Origin: Galdieria sulphuraria
Lineage: Eukaryota > Rhodophyta > Bangiophyceae > Galdieriales > Galdieriaceae
Reading direction: 5' to 3'
DNA: 64,000 bases
Assembly: GCF_000341285.1 (NCBI RefSeq)
Contig: NW_005178475.1
Coordinates: 186,001-250,000, forward strand
The notes under the pieces are model-generated. The model did no database searches and was not told where the DNA came from. It worked only from the letters and a program-made list of their open reading frames with translations. Below are positions 35,825 through 46,995 of the stretch, piece after piece; position 1 is the stretch's first letter; every line of letters begins with the position of its first letter. The position numbers and the translations under genes are program-made.

Positions 35825-36244
35825 TTACATTCTAAGAGTTCCATCTTGAATAGAAAACGCCAAACTCATGGAAGGATGAAGACTCAATCTCTTCTTCTTC
35901 ACATCTTCAACTTGATTGAACTTCACTGATGTCTTGGAATGTAACTTGTTCATGGCAATTCGTAGACGATGCAAGTCAGAGTGGGTTCGATCAATCCAGT
36001 CTTCTGTACAACTATAAAGTTCCTGTTGATTGCGTTGAAGTTGTTTGACTTCCTCGTCAAGGAGAGAAAATACTTGTCTCCAAACAGACCAAATACTCTC
36101 TCTTGTAGGTAGATACTTTTCAGTTTCTGATGGTCGAATAGTTGGACTTGTGTAATTGGAAATACTTGTTTTGGTTGTACCAAAGAACCATAAATAGAGA
36201 AGCCATAAGCCAATCATAAGAGCTGCAGAACCTAACCACTCCAT
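35825..36244 (-). CDS. Small single-pass membrane protein, unknown
   Basis: 139 codons from ATG 36244 to TAA 35825. The N-terminus is a clear membrane anchor (SAALMIGLWLLYLWFFG). It is followed by a soluble, partly helical tail (VFSLLDEEVKQLQRNQQELY; LHRLRIAMNKLH) that could form a short coiled coil. No family is recognised. A GT lies exactly at the last codon (AATGTAAG), so the gene could splice onward into a further exon. It shares its strand with SUV3, 224 bp away, and with the Cys-rich gene upstream. Confidence 0.5.
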   Translation of the reverse strand: MEWLGSAALMIGLWLLYLWFFGTTKTSISNYTSPTIRPSETEKYLPTRESIWSVWRQVFSLLDEEVKQLQRNQQELYSCTEDWIDRTHSDLHRLRIAMNKLHSKTSVKFNQVEDVKKKRLSLHPSMSLAFSIQDGTLRM

Positions 36245-36436
36245 TTTCTATCAATTGAATTTCAAAATAAGCGCCTTGCTGAAGTGAAAACGCATTATTG
36301 AACTCACATCTTGACTATTCTTTTTATTTTCATTTGTCTTATATATAAATGGCATATAATCGAAAAGGTCATCAAAGACAAGTTGTTGTCTTGTCTCCGT
36401 AATAATAGTTCCTATCAAAAAAGACCAACTAGATGC

Positions 36437-36928
36437 TTAATCCTTCTCTGGAAAGGAAATATTACATCGATTGGTCATACACTTCCTAACAGTATCTCCA
36501 CAGTTCTTCTCAATACACGAAGCCAATGCCTCCGCTAGTTGCGAAGAAATACAGCTGCCATATTTAGCAGGATTGTAACACTTGGAGTTGAGGCATTCAG
36601 AAAGACACTGGGCTCTCCTTTCCTCGCCAAAATATGCTTTGCTACAAACAATAGCACACTCACGCAAATAAGTATCTTTACAAGAATTAACTTGTTGATC
36701 ACAAAAAACACTGGCTTTCATTCCCCTGGAAATTTCCCTACTCACAGTTTGGTTATTATTTGGTTTACAAAGTTTTTGTGAAAGTATGTACTTGCAGGCA
36801 GCAACTGTGTTGACACATTTGGATACGAGTCCTTGACACTTGGTTTTCATACACATGGAAGCACTAGGGTCCTTAGAGATACGACCAGCTACAGAAACCT
36901 TCACTCGCTCTCTTGTGATGGGATCCAT
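36437..36928 (-). CDS. Cysteine-rich small protein with repeated Cys spacing
   Basis: 163 codons from ATG 36928. There is no signal peptide at the start (MDPITRERVKVSVAGRIS). About 20 cysteines lie in blocks: CMKTKCQGLVSKC, CKDTYLRECAIVC, CLSECLNSKC and CIEKNCGDTVRKCMTNRC. The first and last blocks share C-x4-C-x6-C. An in-frame intron of about 66 nt (around 36722-36787, GTACAT...TTCCAG) is possible. It would delete YILSQKLC... and join AACK to GMKASVFCD, leaving a tighter cysteine pattern. Soluble, leaderless and cysteine-rich suggests metal binding or oxidation in the mitochondrial intermembrane space. The spacings are not standard CX9C or metallothionein. Confidence 0.6.
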   Translation of the reverse strand: MDPITRERVKVSVAGRISKDPSASMCMKTKCQGLVSKCVNTVAACKYILSQKLCKPNNNQTVSREISRGMKASVFCDQQVNSCKDTYLRECAIVCSKAYFGEERRAQCLSECLNSKCYNPAKYGSCISSQLAEALASCIEKNCGDTVRKCMTNRCNISFPEKD

Positions 36929-37129
36929 TCATTCAACAACAAAAGAACAACTCCTTCATATGTGTGGAAGCAAAATGTCAAAAGATCTAAAATATGAAGA
37001 TGGCTCAAGATTGTCAATTGACACAAATATTCAAATAGTTTATATATATATGTACAACATATATCAAATAAAATAAAAGAAATGTGAAAAGTTTGTACAA
37101 CGATTGATGACAAGTGCTTTCTTTGGAGG

Positions 37130-39491
37130 ATGACAGACGATCATATATGTGAGCATTCTACGTCTTTAACTTTGTCTTTCTCAAACCAAGCTTATTCAAG
37201 AGATAACGACTCCTCTAATGGAGTTTTTTCACCTTGCTTGAGGAACAAAGATCAGACCAGTGTTGTTGACAACTCAGTGCACTTGTTGGAAAGTGATAAC
37301 CACAAGTTACAAGGTGTATTTTCTTTTGGTGATAATTCGGAAGGTTGTTGTGGTCTAGGAAGTCTTGAAAGTAGCCGCCAACCCATTCCTGCTCATGTTG
37401 CTACCTTGGCTAATAAAAAAGTAGTCCAAGTCGTCTGCGGTCATCGACACGTGCTTGTGCTTACAGTGGAAGGTGAAGTTTATTCTTTCGGTTCCAATAA
37501 ATTGGGTGAATGTGGAACAGGAGTGGCTTCATCTACCCCCATTCCTTCACCTGTTCCTATTACTACTATCAACTATGATGAAAGAGGCTGCTCTTTAGAT
37601 GATGAGGGTCGCATACAGATTATCAACGAAAGAATACCTAAAAAGGCTTCCATTCCAGTTTATACAAAGAATGGAAATACCAAAATTCGTAGAGTTGTTT
37701 TCATAGCAGCTGGTTATAGTACATCATTTGCACTTACAGATGATGATAGAGTATATGTATGGGGTAGAAATGAATCGGCTGCTCTGGGTTTAGGTATTTC
37801 AGGTGGTTGTGTACATACTCCTGTAATGAATCCTTATCTATCTGGCTTATGTCTTGTTGAAATTGCTAGTGGAGGAGTACATGGCTTGGCTTTAACCAAA
37901 CAAGGTGTTGTTTATGGTTGGGGTGGAAACAGTTATGGTCAGGTTGGATTTCCTTCAGGTTCTGGAGCTTCTAGTATTGTTGCTTATCCAACTATCATCA
38001 CTTCACTTCAATGCACACATTTTAGTCATATTTCATGTGGAAAAGATATGAGTTTTGTCGTATCCACACAAGATGATGAAGTTTGGGCCTTTGGATATAA
38101 TGCACATGGAGAGTTGGGACTAGGACACACAAATCCTGTTCCTGAACCACAGCAAGTATGACATTTTGCATTGTATCGTAAGGAATGAATATATTGATAA
38201 TTTAGGTTGTTGGACTGCAATCCAAAGGAATCATTCAGATTGCTGCTGGTATTCGACATGTCTTGGCACTTTCTTCTTCAGAACTAGTTTATGCTTGGGG
38301 AGAAAATAATTATGGACAACTGGGAGATGGAACTGTAGAAAACTCTACTTTGATAAAGGAAATTCATATATTGCGGAATAGACGTGTAATTCAAGTTTCT
38401 GTATCTGAATGTGCTTCTTTTGCAGTAACAATACATGCAGAACTGTTTGTCTGGGGTTCAAACGAGAGACATGTTCATGGACATCCATCTGCATCAGGTA
38501 AAATTGATAGAAATGTGATTATTTGTGCTAAAATGACAAAAAGGTTTCTTATCTCCTCGTATGGCTACTTGGTTATCCCATTTGGAGACTTGTCATGTTG
38601 CTTCTGGATTGCAGTTTACCATCGTTTATCAAGTAAGTGTTGCATTCTCTCCAAGTATAGGAATGATATGGTCTTATTTTTCTACAAAGAATGCCAGACT
38701 TGAAAAGGAGATTCCGTCATCTTCTTTGATGAACGATTGGATAGCTATGTTAGAAACGGGACAGTTTACAGATGTCACCATTTTTGTAGGTTCTCAAAGG
38801 ACAGTAAGTCATATTGTTTTGCTCCTTATAACAATACACGTTATGTATTTCTTTAGCCTTTACGTGCTCATCGTTTGGTATTGATTACGCGATGCGATGT
38901 ATTTCGTAGAATGTTTTTGACGGATTGTGTAGAAAGTCGAACTGGAAACATTGAAGTTCCCGATGTTGCTCCACATGTCTATCAATTATTTTTACGTTAT
39001 TTATACGGAGACCAGGTAAAGTGAATTGATTTATGATAAAACTATGGATAGGTATGAATGGGTTTCCATAGATAAATATTCCTTTGGAATTTGCTATCGA
39101 CTTATTGGCCTTGGGCGATCGATACAACTTACCAAGATTGAAAGCCTTGTGTGAAGAATGTCTAAGAAAGCATCTGACTATTACAAATGCTGCTAAAATA
39201 TTTGAAGCTGCATCTTTATATGATTCTAAAGAGTTGAAACAAGTTTCTTTGCAGTTTATTTCGAATAACTTTGGTGAAGTAGTGAGAACGAATGGTTTTG
39301 CTAGTTTAGACAAGCATTTGATTTTGGATATTTTGGTGACAAGTCCAAGTTTTTTACGATTTACTACCAAAAGTTTGGAACAACAACCAGCCATGACAGT
39401 GGAACTGCACAAAGATGGAAAAGAATCTTCTATTCCTGATGAAATTGGGGAACAAGAAACACAACAACTAGTAGAAACTGAAAGACAATAA
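37130..39491 (+). CDS. RCC1-repeat plus BTB/POZ domain protein
   Basis: Five exons: 37130-38155, 38206-38497, 38544-38803, 38857-39015 and 39072-39491. The N-terminal half has at least five RCC1 blades (GVFSFGDNSEGCCGLG; EVYSFGSNKLGECGTG; RVYVWGRNESAALGLG; VVYGWGGNSYGQVGF; EVWAFGYNAHGELGLG; LVYAWGENNYGQLGDG). A BTB domain follows (GQFTDVTIFVGSQRTPLRAHRLVLITRCDVF ... VYQLFLRYLYGDQ, quoted in parts) with a BACK-like helical region (LALGDRYNLPRLKALCEECL). Such proteins can act as CUL3 adaptors or chromatin/GTPase regulators; the specific partner is unknown. It shares a 201-bp divergent spacer with the Cys-rich gene. Confidence 0.88.
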
Positions 39492-39528
39492 GCCAAACCC
39501 AACTTTTGTATATAAACCCTCTTGTTTA

Positions 39529-41209
39529 TCAAACATTATTAAAAAGTCCACGAACTTGTTTTGAAGTTTTCATATAATATTCGGATGCTGCTGCGACACC
39601 TAAATGATAGTTTTGTTCATCTCTATAACAATGTGTATAATATCCTACCTGAGCCTAACTTGATAGGAATGCCCACTTCTAACATGGCCATTTCAGTACC
39701 AGCTAAAGTGGCTAATACCATCAACTCATTCAAATCACCCAAATGACCAATACGAAACACACGACCACGAACCTTATGAGTCCCTATTGAGTTGGAAAAC
39801 ATTCAGAGTGTCATTCTCTTACCTTCATCAATCCTGCTCCAAGAGATAAATTGTATTTTTCATAAGCGATACGAATCACCTGTTGGGCATCGAATCCTTC
39901 AGGAACCACAACTGCAGTCACTGTATCTGAATATTCCTTGGGATTCTTGCAACAAGTCTTCAAACCCCAAGCCTCCACTGCTCTTCGAACGCCATGTGCC
40001 TAAGACAAACATTCATTTCGTACCAAAATAGAACATTCAAAATACGGTTGCTCACCAATCTTCGATGTCTAACATAAACACTTTCCAAGCCTTCTTCCAT
40101 TAGCATTGCTAAAGATTCCTTCAGACCATATAATAGCGGGATGGAAGGAGTATAAGGAAAATATCCAACATCATTGTTGACAATCATGTCTTCAAAAGAG
40201 AAAAATACGCGATGAAGGTTGTTCTAATTCAATCGAGTAAACTTATCATCAAATCACACAAGTTGGTCACTCTACCTTTTTGGATCTTTCCAAAGCCTTT
40301 TCTGATGCACAAACCATTCCTAAACCAGCTGGCAGCATCAAACCTTTTTGAGAACCAGTAATAGCCAAATCTATTTTGTAATCAATGGCAAAGAAAACAT
40401 TTGAAAATATTCGAGCCATACCAACTTTCCATTCATCCATTTTGAAGGGAATGGAAGCAATAGAAGATACGCCATCTACCATAAGTAGAGCAGGATGATG
40501 ATATCGATCGAGAATATTTCGAACGGCAGCAATATCTGTAGTCACTCCTATCCACTTGTCAATGTTGCTTGAATGGTTCTTCTCATGTTCCTAACCTGTA
40601 GTGGTCTCATTATGTACAACACATACTGCTTGATATTCATGTCGAGTATCTTGTGCAATATAACTAGATAGAATATCGATAGGAATTCCTTCTCCCTATG
40701 TAAATGTCAACATTAATCGTACTTGATAAAAATGGATATCCATTCTGTTATTTACCCAATCCACATCCAATATGGTAACTTCCAATCCCAAACGCTGCAT
40801 CATATCTATCCACAAATGGGAAAATTGACCAAAACGAACAGAAATAACTTTGTCTCCCTTATTAAGAGTATTGGTTAACGCTGCTTCCCAAGCACCTGTC
40901 CCACTAGCTGGAAATATAAACGAACGACCCTTTGTAGTACCGAATACCTAACATAGTTGTTGTTTCCAATCAGTAAAAACAACGAATAATATCCAATTCA
41001 CTAACCCATTTTATATTTTCTAATACAGTTTTGGCCAAAGCTGGAAAGTCTGGAGAGCGATGGTCTTCGCTATTCCTATGCAACGATAGAACATTGAGTT
41101 CAAACATAGAGAGAATTCATCACACATACCTATGCATGGCTCTAAGTACTCTATCTGGCACATTGGTTGGACCAGGAACCATAAGAAAATTCTTGCCATG
41201 AATAGACAT
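39529..41209 (-). CDS. Serine/alanine-glyoxylate aminotransferase
   Basis: At least six exons from ATG 41209 (MSIHGKNFLMVPGPTNVP) to TGA 39529. Motifs are HRNSEDHRSPDFPALAKTVLENIKWVFGTTKG, quoted in overlap, then SGTGAWEAALTN, VVHNETTTG, MVDGVSSIASIPFKMDEW and the PLP lysine segment ITGSQKGLMLPAGLGMV. The end is VRGRVFRIGHLGDLNEL ... KQVRGLFNNV. The enzyme transaminates glyoxylate in photorespiration, using serine or alanine. The C-terminus NNV is not a peroxisomal PTS1 tripeptide and the N-terminus has no obvious presequence. Location is therefore open: cytosol, or an atypical signal. Confidence 0.92.
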
Positions 41210-41318
41210 ATTTTGGTAAACAAAAGACAACCTGCAACGATACCCAAAAATGAATATTTCGACAATTCAACGGATGGTCATCTTTTCTTCATTTCTACAA
41301 TTCACTTTTTATTCCCAA

Positions 41319-42689
41319 TCAACAAGAAAATAAACCCAATGAATGTGTAGTTTCACGTTTGAGAATAATTTCCACAATGGAAGAATAAACACCTAAAATC
41401 ATAATAACAAGACCCAATATCACAATAAAAATGTTCAACAACATCCATAACGGTCTTCTCTCTCCACGATGATCAAATAACCAAAAGACCCCAGATAGTC
41501 CATATGTGAACTGAGAAGCATAAAGAGAAGCAGTCAAGCTAAGCAACTCGTTGAAGAAAGGAATTGCTTCTGATATTAGCCAACCCAAGCACCAAATGAA
41601 TGCACATAAAGTGGACCAAATAATCCATGAAAGATACGTATGTCGTCGAAAATGAGAAGAATAGTGACTAGGAACCAATCGAAAGAACAGAAACTTCGCA
41701 GCCACGTGTGCATAAATAACTCCTGCAATCACAATCATTGGAGTTGCCAAACCATAGGCTATTTGACGTAGTGTTGAAAAACGTAGAGTAGATATAATAG
41801 GAGAAGTTAAATGACCACCTCCAAAAGCATACATGATAGTTCCTGTCAAAAGGTAAATAGTTATATCAGTTACTTGAAGACCGAATAGTGCTCTACTGAA
41901 CTCTTTTGGGTCGCGCATTTCAGCTATAAAGTTAAAAAACGCTAAATGACCAGCATAAGCAAATATAACGTCCATAATAGAAACAAGACAAGAGGAAAAG
42001 GAAACATTTGTCACAAAAGCTTTTGGAGACTGAAACAAAGTATCGGTTGGTCTTTGAATAATAAGTGCAACTCCTGTAAATATCAAAGCACAACAAATAC
42101 TAAGAATAGAAACCACAGACATATAACTCACACCTCTCAAAGTACGAGGAAGACTAAGAATGAAACCAATCAAAGCAAATAGTATAGCACCCAATAGTCG
42201 ACAGAAGTGATTGTTCGTCCAAGTTTCCATAGCTATACTTCCAGCTAGGCAATGCGCTCCAACCAAAAATATTAAAAACAGACAAAGTCCAGTAGAACAA
42301 AGAAACCTTCCCAATCTTTTCTTTAAAACATAACCGGCATCTCCAAAGTTACATACTTCTGGGTGATTCAATCGAAACTGTCCCAGATTGAAGCCTGTAT
42401 AAGTAGAAAGGATTCCAAAGGACAAGACAAGTACAACTCCAGGAACATATCCCAAAGTAGAAAAGACACTTGGTAAAGATAATACTCCCAAAGCTACTGT
42501 TTCAGCAGTCATAGCACAGTAAGCCATATTCCAAGACATAGTTCGGTAAGGAATATCTTCTGGACCCTGCATTTCATAAAGCTCTTCTCTAAACTCTCGA
42601 CTATGTTCTAAGAAAGACGCATATCTTCTAGATAAACTGAAGATATCGTCTTGTTCTTCGATATCTGTCACAGTAGAAATAGTCGACAT
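41319..42689 (-). CDS. Amino-acid/auxin permease family (AAAP) transporter
   Basis: Single exon of 457 codons; the first ATG gives MSTISTVTDIEEQDD. A soluble N-terminus of about 60 residues precedes ten to eleven membrane spans, beginning AYCAMTAETVALGVLSLPSVF, whose GVLSLP is the AAAP hallmark. Others include VPGVVLVLSFGILSTYTGF, LCLFLIFLVGAHCLAGS, FALIGFILSLP and VIFAYAGHLAFFNFIAEM, which is also typical of the family. Fungal and algal relatives are proton-coupled neutral amino-acid importers; the substrate cannot be read. It lies 109 bp downstream of nothing else on its strand and 150 bp from the divergent ABC1 kinase gene. Confidence 0.85.
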   Translation of the reverse strand: MSTISTVTDIEEQDDIFSLSRRYASFLEHSREFREELYEMQGPEDIPYRTMSWNMAYCAMTAETVALGVLSLPSVFSTLGYVPGVVLVLSFGILSTYTGFNLGQFRLNHPEVCNFGDAGYVLKKRLGRFLCSTGLCLFLIFLVGAHCLAGSIAMETWTNNHFCRLLGAILFALIGFILSLPRTLRGVSYMSVVSILSICCALIFTGVALIIQRPTDTLFQSPKAFVTNVSFSSCLVSIMDVIFAYAGHLAFFNFIAEMRDPKEFSRALFGLQVTDITIYLLTGTIMYAFGGGHLTSPIISTLRFSTLRQIAYGLATPMIVIAGVIYAHVAAKFLFFRLVPSHYSSHFRRHTYLSWIIWSTLCAFIWCLGWLISEAIPFFNELLSLTASLYASQFTYGLSGVFWLFDHRGERRPLWMLLNIFIVILGLVIMILGVYSSIVEIILKRETTHSLGLFSC

Positions 42690-42839
42690 GACATAACTTC
42701 GGTCTTTATCCAAACAGAAACAGGAGATTATTCGTATTTGATTTTTTGGACTTTATATCAATATGGAATAAGTGGACAACTAAAAGAATAATCATCATAA
42801 CAATCGTCAACCAATTGTTCTGTTGATATATAACGAAAT

Positions 42840-44501
42840 ATGTTATTCAATCCCCAAAAGTGTGCCTCTTGTGCTCAAAACAAACAAACAAATATACTTG
42901 TGACAAACAAATGGAATAATATCGACTCCAAGAAGAGTAAAGAACGAAAGCAAACCAAGCGCTCTTTCTTTGAAAAGTTCCTCAAGTTTACTGGTAAAGT
43001 ATTGTTGTTTGCATTATTTCAAATACTTGCAAGTAAGAAGACTAGAAGAAAAGTGACTTTTATCACAGCAGGGAGTTTGTTATTTCAAGGACCACGTCAA
43101 GTTATTATCGAAGCTACTTGGAGACCTTTACTTTTTGTTACCTTGGCTCCTCCACTAATTCAATCTACCCATCCTGGTCTATATAGAACTTGGCAGTTTT
43201 GGAGTAGAGTTATTCCTATTTATATTGGATATAAGATAACACAAAAAGAAGCACAAACTTTGCCAGAAGAAGAAAAAAGGTTATTGTGGGAGAAACGTCA
43301 CGAATGGGGTTCTGAGAAGGTTTACAAGTTATGTACGGAATTGAGAGGTTTCTATCTTAAAGATGGTCAGTTTTTAGGAACTCGTGCAGATTTCATGCCA
43401 GCTGCTTGGATACGAAGACTAAAGACACTACAAGATGAAGTACCTCCCGCTCCTTTTCAAGATATTCGACGGACGATAGAAACTTCTTTGGACAAACCCA
43501 TCGTAGAGTTGTTTGACTGGATTGATCCAGTTCCTCTTGCAAGTGCAACTATTGCTCAAGTTCATTGTGCAAGATTAAAGATGAATGGACAGTTGGTCGC
43601 AGTGAAGGCACAATATGCAGACCAAGAAAGGCTCTGTCAGCTAGATCTTTCTAATCTATCCCGTTTAGCCGTATTTTTACAAAGACATGACTTGAAGTTT
43701 GATTTGGTTTCCATAGTGGAAGAATTTCAGCATCAAATTCCATTAGAGTTTGATTTTGAAAGAGAAGCTCAAATGATGCAACGAATATCAAACAATTTAA
43801 GAAGTGCTGGCATTCTACCTCAACGAGTAGTTATTCCACAAGTTACGCAAAATTTAGTTTCAAGAAGAGTTTTGGTTATGAACTTCATCGAAGGATTTAA
43901 GATCGATAGATTGGTGACTGAATCCTTTCCTAATGTCGATCGCAATGCCATATTGGAGAACATTGCCATGGCTTACGGACATATGTTGCTTATAGATGGT
44001 TTATTTCATGCCGACCCTCATCCAGGGAATCTTGTGTTTCTTGAAGATGGTCGTATTGGAATCTTTGACTTTGGTCAAGTGAAAGAGATTGAGGATGATC
44101 TTCGGATAAGGTTGTGTGAATTGTTTGAAGCTTTGGCTCAAGATAATGTGAGTAACGTAGCCAACGCATTTAGTGCTCTTGGCATTCAAGTAGAACACAA
44201 CCAACAGTCAGAACAGTTATTGTCTCTGTATGCTACTGGACTATTTGACACTTGTGCCTTGCCAGCTGGTGTGGAAATCAATCCGTTTTCCGAAGCGAGT
44301 CCTTTGAAGACCGCACGAGTGCGTCGCTTTCCTTCCCAATTATTTATGATTTTACGAGCTATGCAGCTGTTACGAGCACTCACCAGTGCACTTGCCTGTG
44401 ACTTTTCCTTTGCTCGAGTATTTGCTTCCTTTGCTACGACTGGAAAGTGTCTAAGAAGGTTGTCAAGTGATTCATTACTTGTAGAAACTGGTGACAGTTG
44501 A
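42840..44501 (+). CDS. ABC1/ADCK (UbiB) atypical kinase
   Basis: Single exon of 553 codons. A basic N-terminus and a hydrophobic stretch (LLFALFQILASKK) suggest organelle targeting. The family's KxGQ motif is seen in LKDGQFLGTRADFMP, the Ala-rich loop in ASATIAQVHCA, the lysine in LVAVKAQY, the catalytic loop in LFHADPHPGNLVF, and the metal-binding DFG in FDFGQVKE. ABC1 kinases support ubiquinone or plastoquinone/prenyl-lipid homeostasis. PHPGN plus the long N-terminus fits a mitochondrial or plastid member, and I cannot choose between them. Confidence 0.92.
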   Translation: MLFNPQKCASCAQNKQTNILVTNKWNNIDSKKSKERKQTKRSFFEKFLKFTGKVLLFALFQILASKKTRRKVTFITAGSLLFQGPRQVIIEATWRPLLFVTLAPPLIQSTHPGLYRTWQFWSRVIPIYIGYKITQKEAQTLPEEEKRLLWEKRHEWGSEKVYKLCTELRGFYLKDGQFLGTRADFMPAAWIRRLKTLQDEVPPAPFQDIRRTIETSLDKPIVELFDWIDPVPLASATIAQVHCARLKMNGQLVAVKAQYADQERLCQLDLSNLSRLAVFLQRHDLKFDLVSIVEEFQHQIPLEFDFEREAQMMQRISNNLRSAGILPQRVVIPQVTQNLVSRRVLVMNFIEGFKIDRLVTESFPNVDRNAILENIAMAYGHMLLIDGLFHADPHPGNLVFLEDGRIGIFDFGQVKEIEDDLRIRLCELFEALAQDNVSNVANAFSALGIQVEHNQQSEQLLSLYATGLFDTCALPAGVEINPFSEASPLKTARVRRFPSQLFMILRAMQLLRALTSALACDFSFARVFASFATTGKCLRRLSSDSLLVETGDS

Positions 44502-44930
44502 CACAAGTACTTGTTCAAGTAATTCTTTTTGTTGTAGGGTGTTGTGTAACACAAGATGCGAGAGGTAGGCCCTCACCTTGTTGACTCAATACCCTTGGCC
44601 TTTTTTCTAGCACTCATATTATCCACCAGTCTATAAAAGAAAGGATTAGACTTTAGAGGTAAGAAGAGTGCAAGTTTTGTTGGAGAACACAAGGACAAAA
44701 TAAAATAGTTTCACTTTTATCCTCTTCAACCTACGTCGTCCTTCAAAAAGTAAATCAAATGGATGAATTCTGACAAATGGAATTTCATGAAAAGTCTCCT
44801 ACAGATGCTCTAGTGGACACAATAGAATCGATTTACAACAAATAAAACTGTTCATAAAATGCCAACTTTATAGACTACCTTTGTCTATTCATCACTAGGC
44901 ATACAGATATTAGAAAAAGAAATGATAAGA
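44502..44930. other. Convergent spacer of about 430 bp
   Basis: This lies between the 3' ends of the ABC1 kinase and PDI-like genes. No open frame, repeat or tRNA-like fold was noticed; it is probably 3' UTR on both sides. Confidence 0.5.
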
Positions 44931-46260
44931 CTATCCGGCATCGTTCTCTAAATCATCCGCTTCTAAGTCGTCTGCCTTGTTAATTATAATATTACCAAGA
45001 TTGGCCTAAAGAAGAAATACTCAGATAAACAAAAAACAAGATAAGGCCCTACTAACTTTCTCATTCAATAATGATAAAATTGCATCGGCAGTTCGACAAC
45101 CTTTACTTCGAACATCATCACAATCAATAGGTTGGACTTTCTTTCCCTTCTCAGGTTGAGGAAATAAAATAACTTTGGATTTCTAAATATAGACTTGTAT
45201 TAAAACAGACAAAAAATGTAGGACAATAAAACTTACATATTCTTTGGTAGAGAAACCCAACTTCTTACCCAAGCCTTTCCATCTTTCTTCATCTTGAACA
45301 TTGACGAAGCCCATCTGCACATCTGTCGTCTCCGGTATTCCAGCACGAATTTCCTTGTGAATGCCTGCAACCTGAACAAACCAATGACTCGATGCCATTG
45401 AAAATAAATGTATACAAACCACATCAAATGCTGCCAAATGATTGTTTTGTTCGAATTCCGGTTCTGAACCATTCGTCACAAATAATATTAACAAATGTGT
45501 CTTTCGTTTGGCAATAACCGACTCGACTTCATTCAGTGAAATGTTTTCAACATATTTCAATTGCAACTCCGTCGCTTCTACAAATTGGGACATGTCCATT
45601 TCCAAATTCTCGTCTGTTAAATGGAATAAAGTTGTATTCGCCAATCGATTGACTTGTGATGCTATTGCTTCGGCTTTTCGTACCAGTAATTCTTGTGCAG
45701 TCGATGTATTTCTTTCGGCAAAATACAATAAAGTGGGAGCTCCATCTACACGGAATCTATTCAAAGCAAAGTGCTTGTGAAGATCTTGTTTCTAAATATA
45801 TTCAGAAATTCTTTACCTTTTGGCCAATTCTATGTTCTTCTCCAAGTTCACTCTCCCAACGATAACTTGATCCGATGCAGATTCCGCAAGTCTTTGAAAA
45901 TGTGGCTCCATATCCTTGCAATGACTAGAATAAATATATATAGTCAGTATTCAACTAAAGACTGATTGCAAGAAGAATAACGGGTACTTACTCACACCAC
46001 GACAAATAAAACATAACTACAGCTGCTTTGGATCCATCCAAAGTCTTATTCCAATTCTCACTGTCGAGTTCTACTATCTTGTGAGAAGCCGTCTCCTTGT
46101 CCTCAATAATTTCTACTTGAGTACTGGGTGATGCCGAAGTAGATACTGAATTGGAGGCTTTTCCTCCTTTTTTCTTAGCATATGCTTGTTCATGGAAGCA
46201 AGCAAGTACTATAAAGGAAAGCAAAACTACTTGGAAAAGCTGTAGCTTGTGTGGTCTCAT
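44931..46260 (-). CDS. Thioredoxin-domain, PDI-like secretory protein
   Basis: Six or so exons rebuild from ATG 46260 to TAG 44931. A signal peptide is clear (LQLFQVVLLSFIVLACFHEQAYA). The thioredoxin domain reads KIVELDSENWNKTL ... VVMFYLSWCDHCKDMEPHF; the CDHC active site is created by splicing TGTGA to TCATTGC. AKRFRVDGAPTLLYF follows after a 61-nt intron. A second, redox-inactive thioredoxin-like region may cover about residues 150-330. The C-terminus is acidic (KADDLEADDLENDAG) with no KDEL/HDEL. The protein probably catalyses disulfide exchange in the ER or a later secretory compartment. Confidence 0.85.
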
Positions 46261-46995
46261 TTAAGCTACCAAAAATGGATTGAATTGCTGGAGGAAAAAA
46301 TGAAATTTTATTAGATCAGAACTTGATCAATGATGGCGCCATTTCTGGTGGATCATCAATGGGAACTTCGACAACTTATCACACGAATAACTTTTGATTG
46401 AAGAAGCAACATCTTTTGTTCACTCATCATATACTTTTGAAGAGCCTAATCTCAACATTCATTGTTAGAATAGTGCTCTTCAACGCATAGAATCAGTAAA
46501 GGGTATAACCGTTGGGTCAACATTCAGCAGTCTTGTAGGTCGCTGTGTATTCTTAAGAAAATGGTAAAAGTGTTGCCATTTTGACATAATGACTTGTAGT
46601 AAAGTATACTCTACTACTAGTAACTACTGTAGGCATGAATAAGCATCTTGAACAAGATACCAGAAACTAGACGGTCCAAAAGGGCAGTCTTGTAGCTTCC
46701 TCCTACTTGTATTTTGAATGAATAGTTTCTAAAAGTCCAATAATAGATGAACCAGGGTTTCCTTATTTAACATGCTATGGCCATTTGTATGATAAACATG
46801 AACACAATAGTTGCTCTATATAGCTGAAACAGATAGCCTACCTTGAAATTTCTTCTTATATAGGCCGGACTGTAATCAAACAACTGCTTATTTTGAATGA
46901 TGCAATTCAGAGAAAGTTCTTTGGAATAGAATGGCACACAATCCCAAATTTCTCGAAAAGCACTGAGTGACGTTGACTCTTCGAATATTTACAAA
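46261..46995. promoter_or_regulatory. 735-bp divergent spacer
   Basis: This lies between the starts of the PDI-like gene (minus) and a RING-H2 gene (plus), and is unusually long for this window. It holds no open frame or recognised RNA gene and probably contains both promoters and leaders, with room for regulatory sites. Confidence 0.4.

Noticed and set aside
38633-38690. Intron at GTAAGT in the RCC1-BTB gene
   Set aside because: Reading through (VSVAFSPSIGMIWSYF) stays in frame and links to the next exon segment without any splice, so none was placed.
38885-39532. 215-codon antisense frame
   Set aside because: Opposite the BTB exons of the RCC1-BTB gene and crosses two of its introns; no motif.
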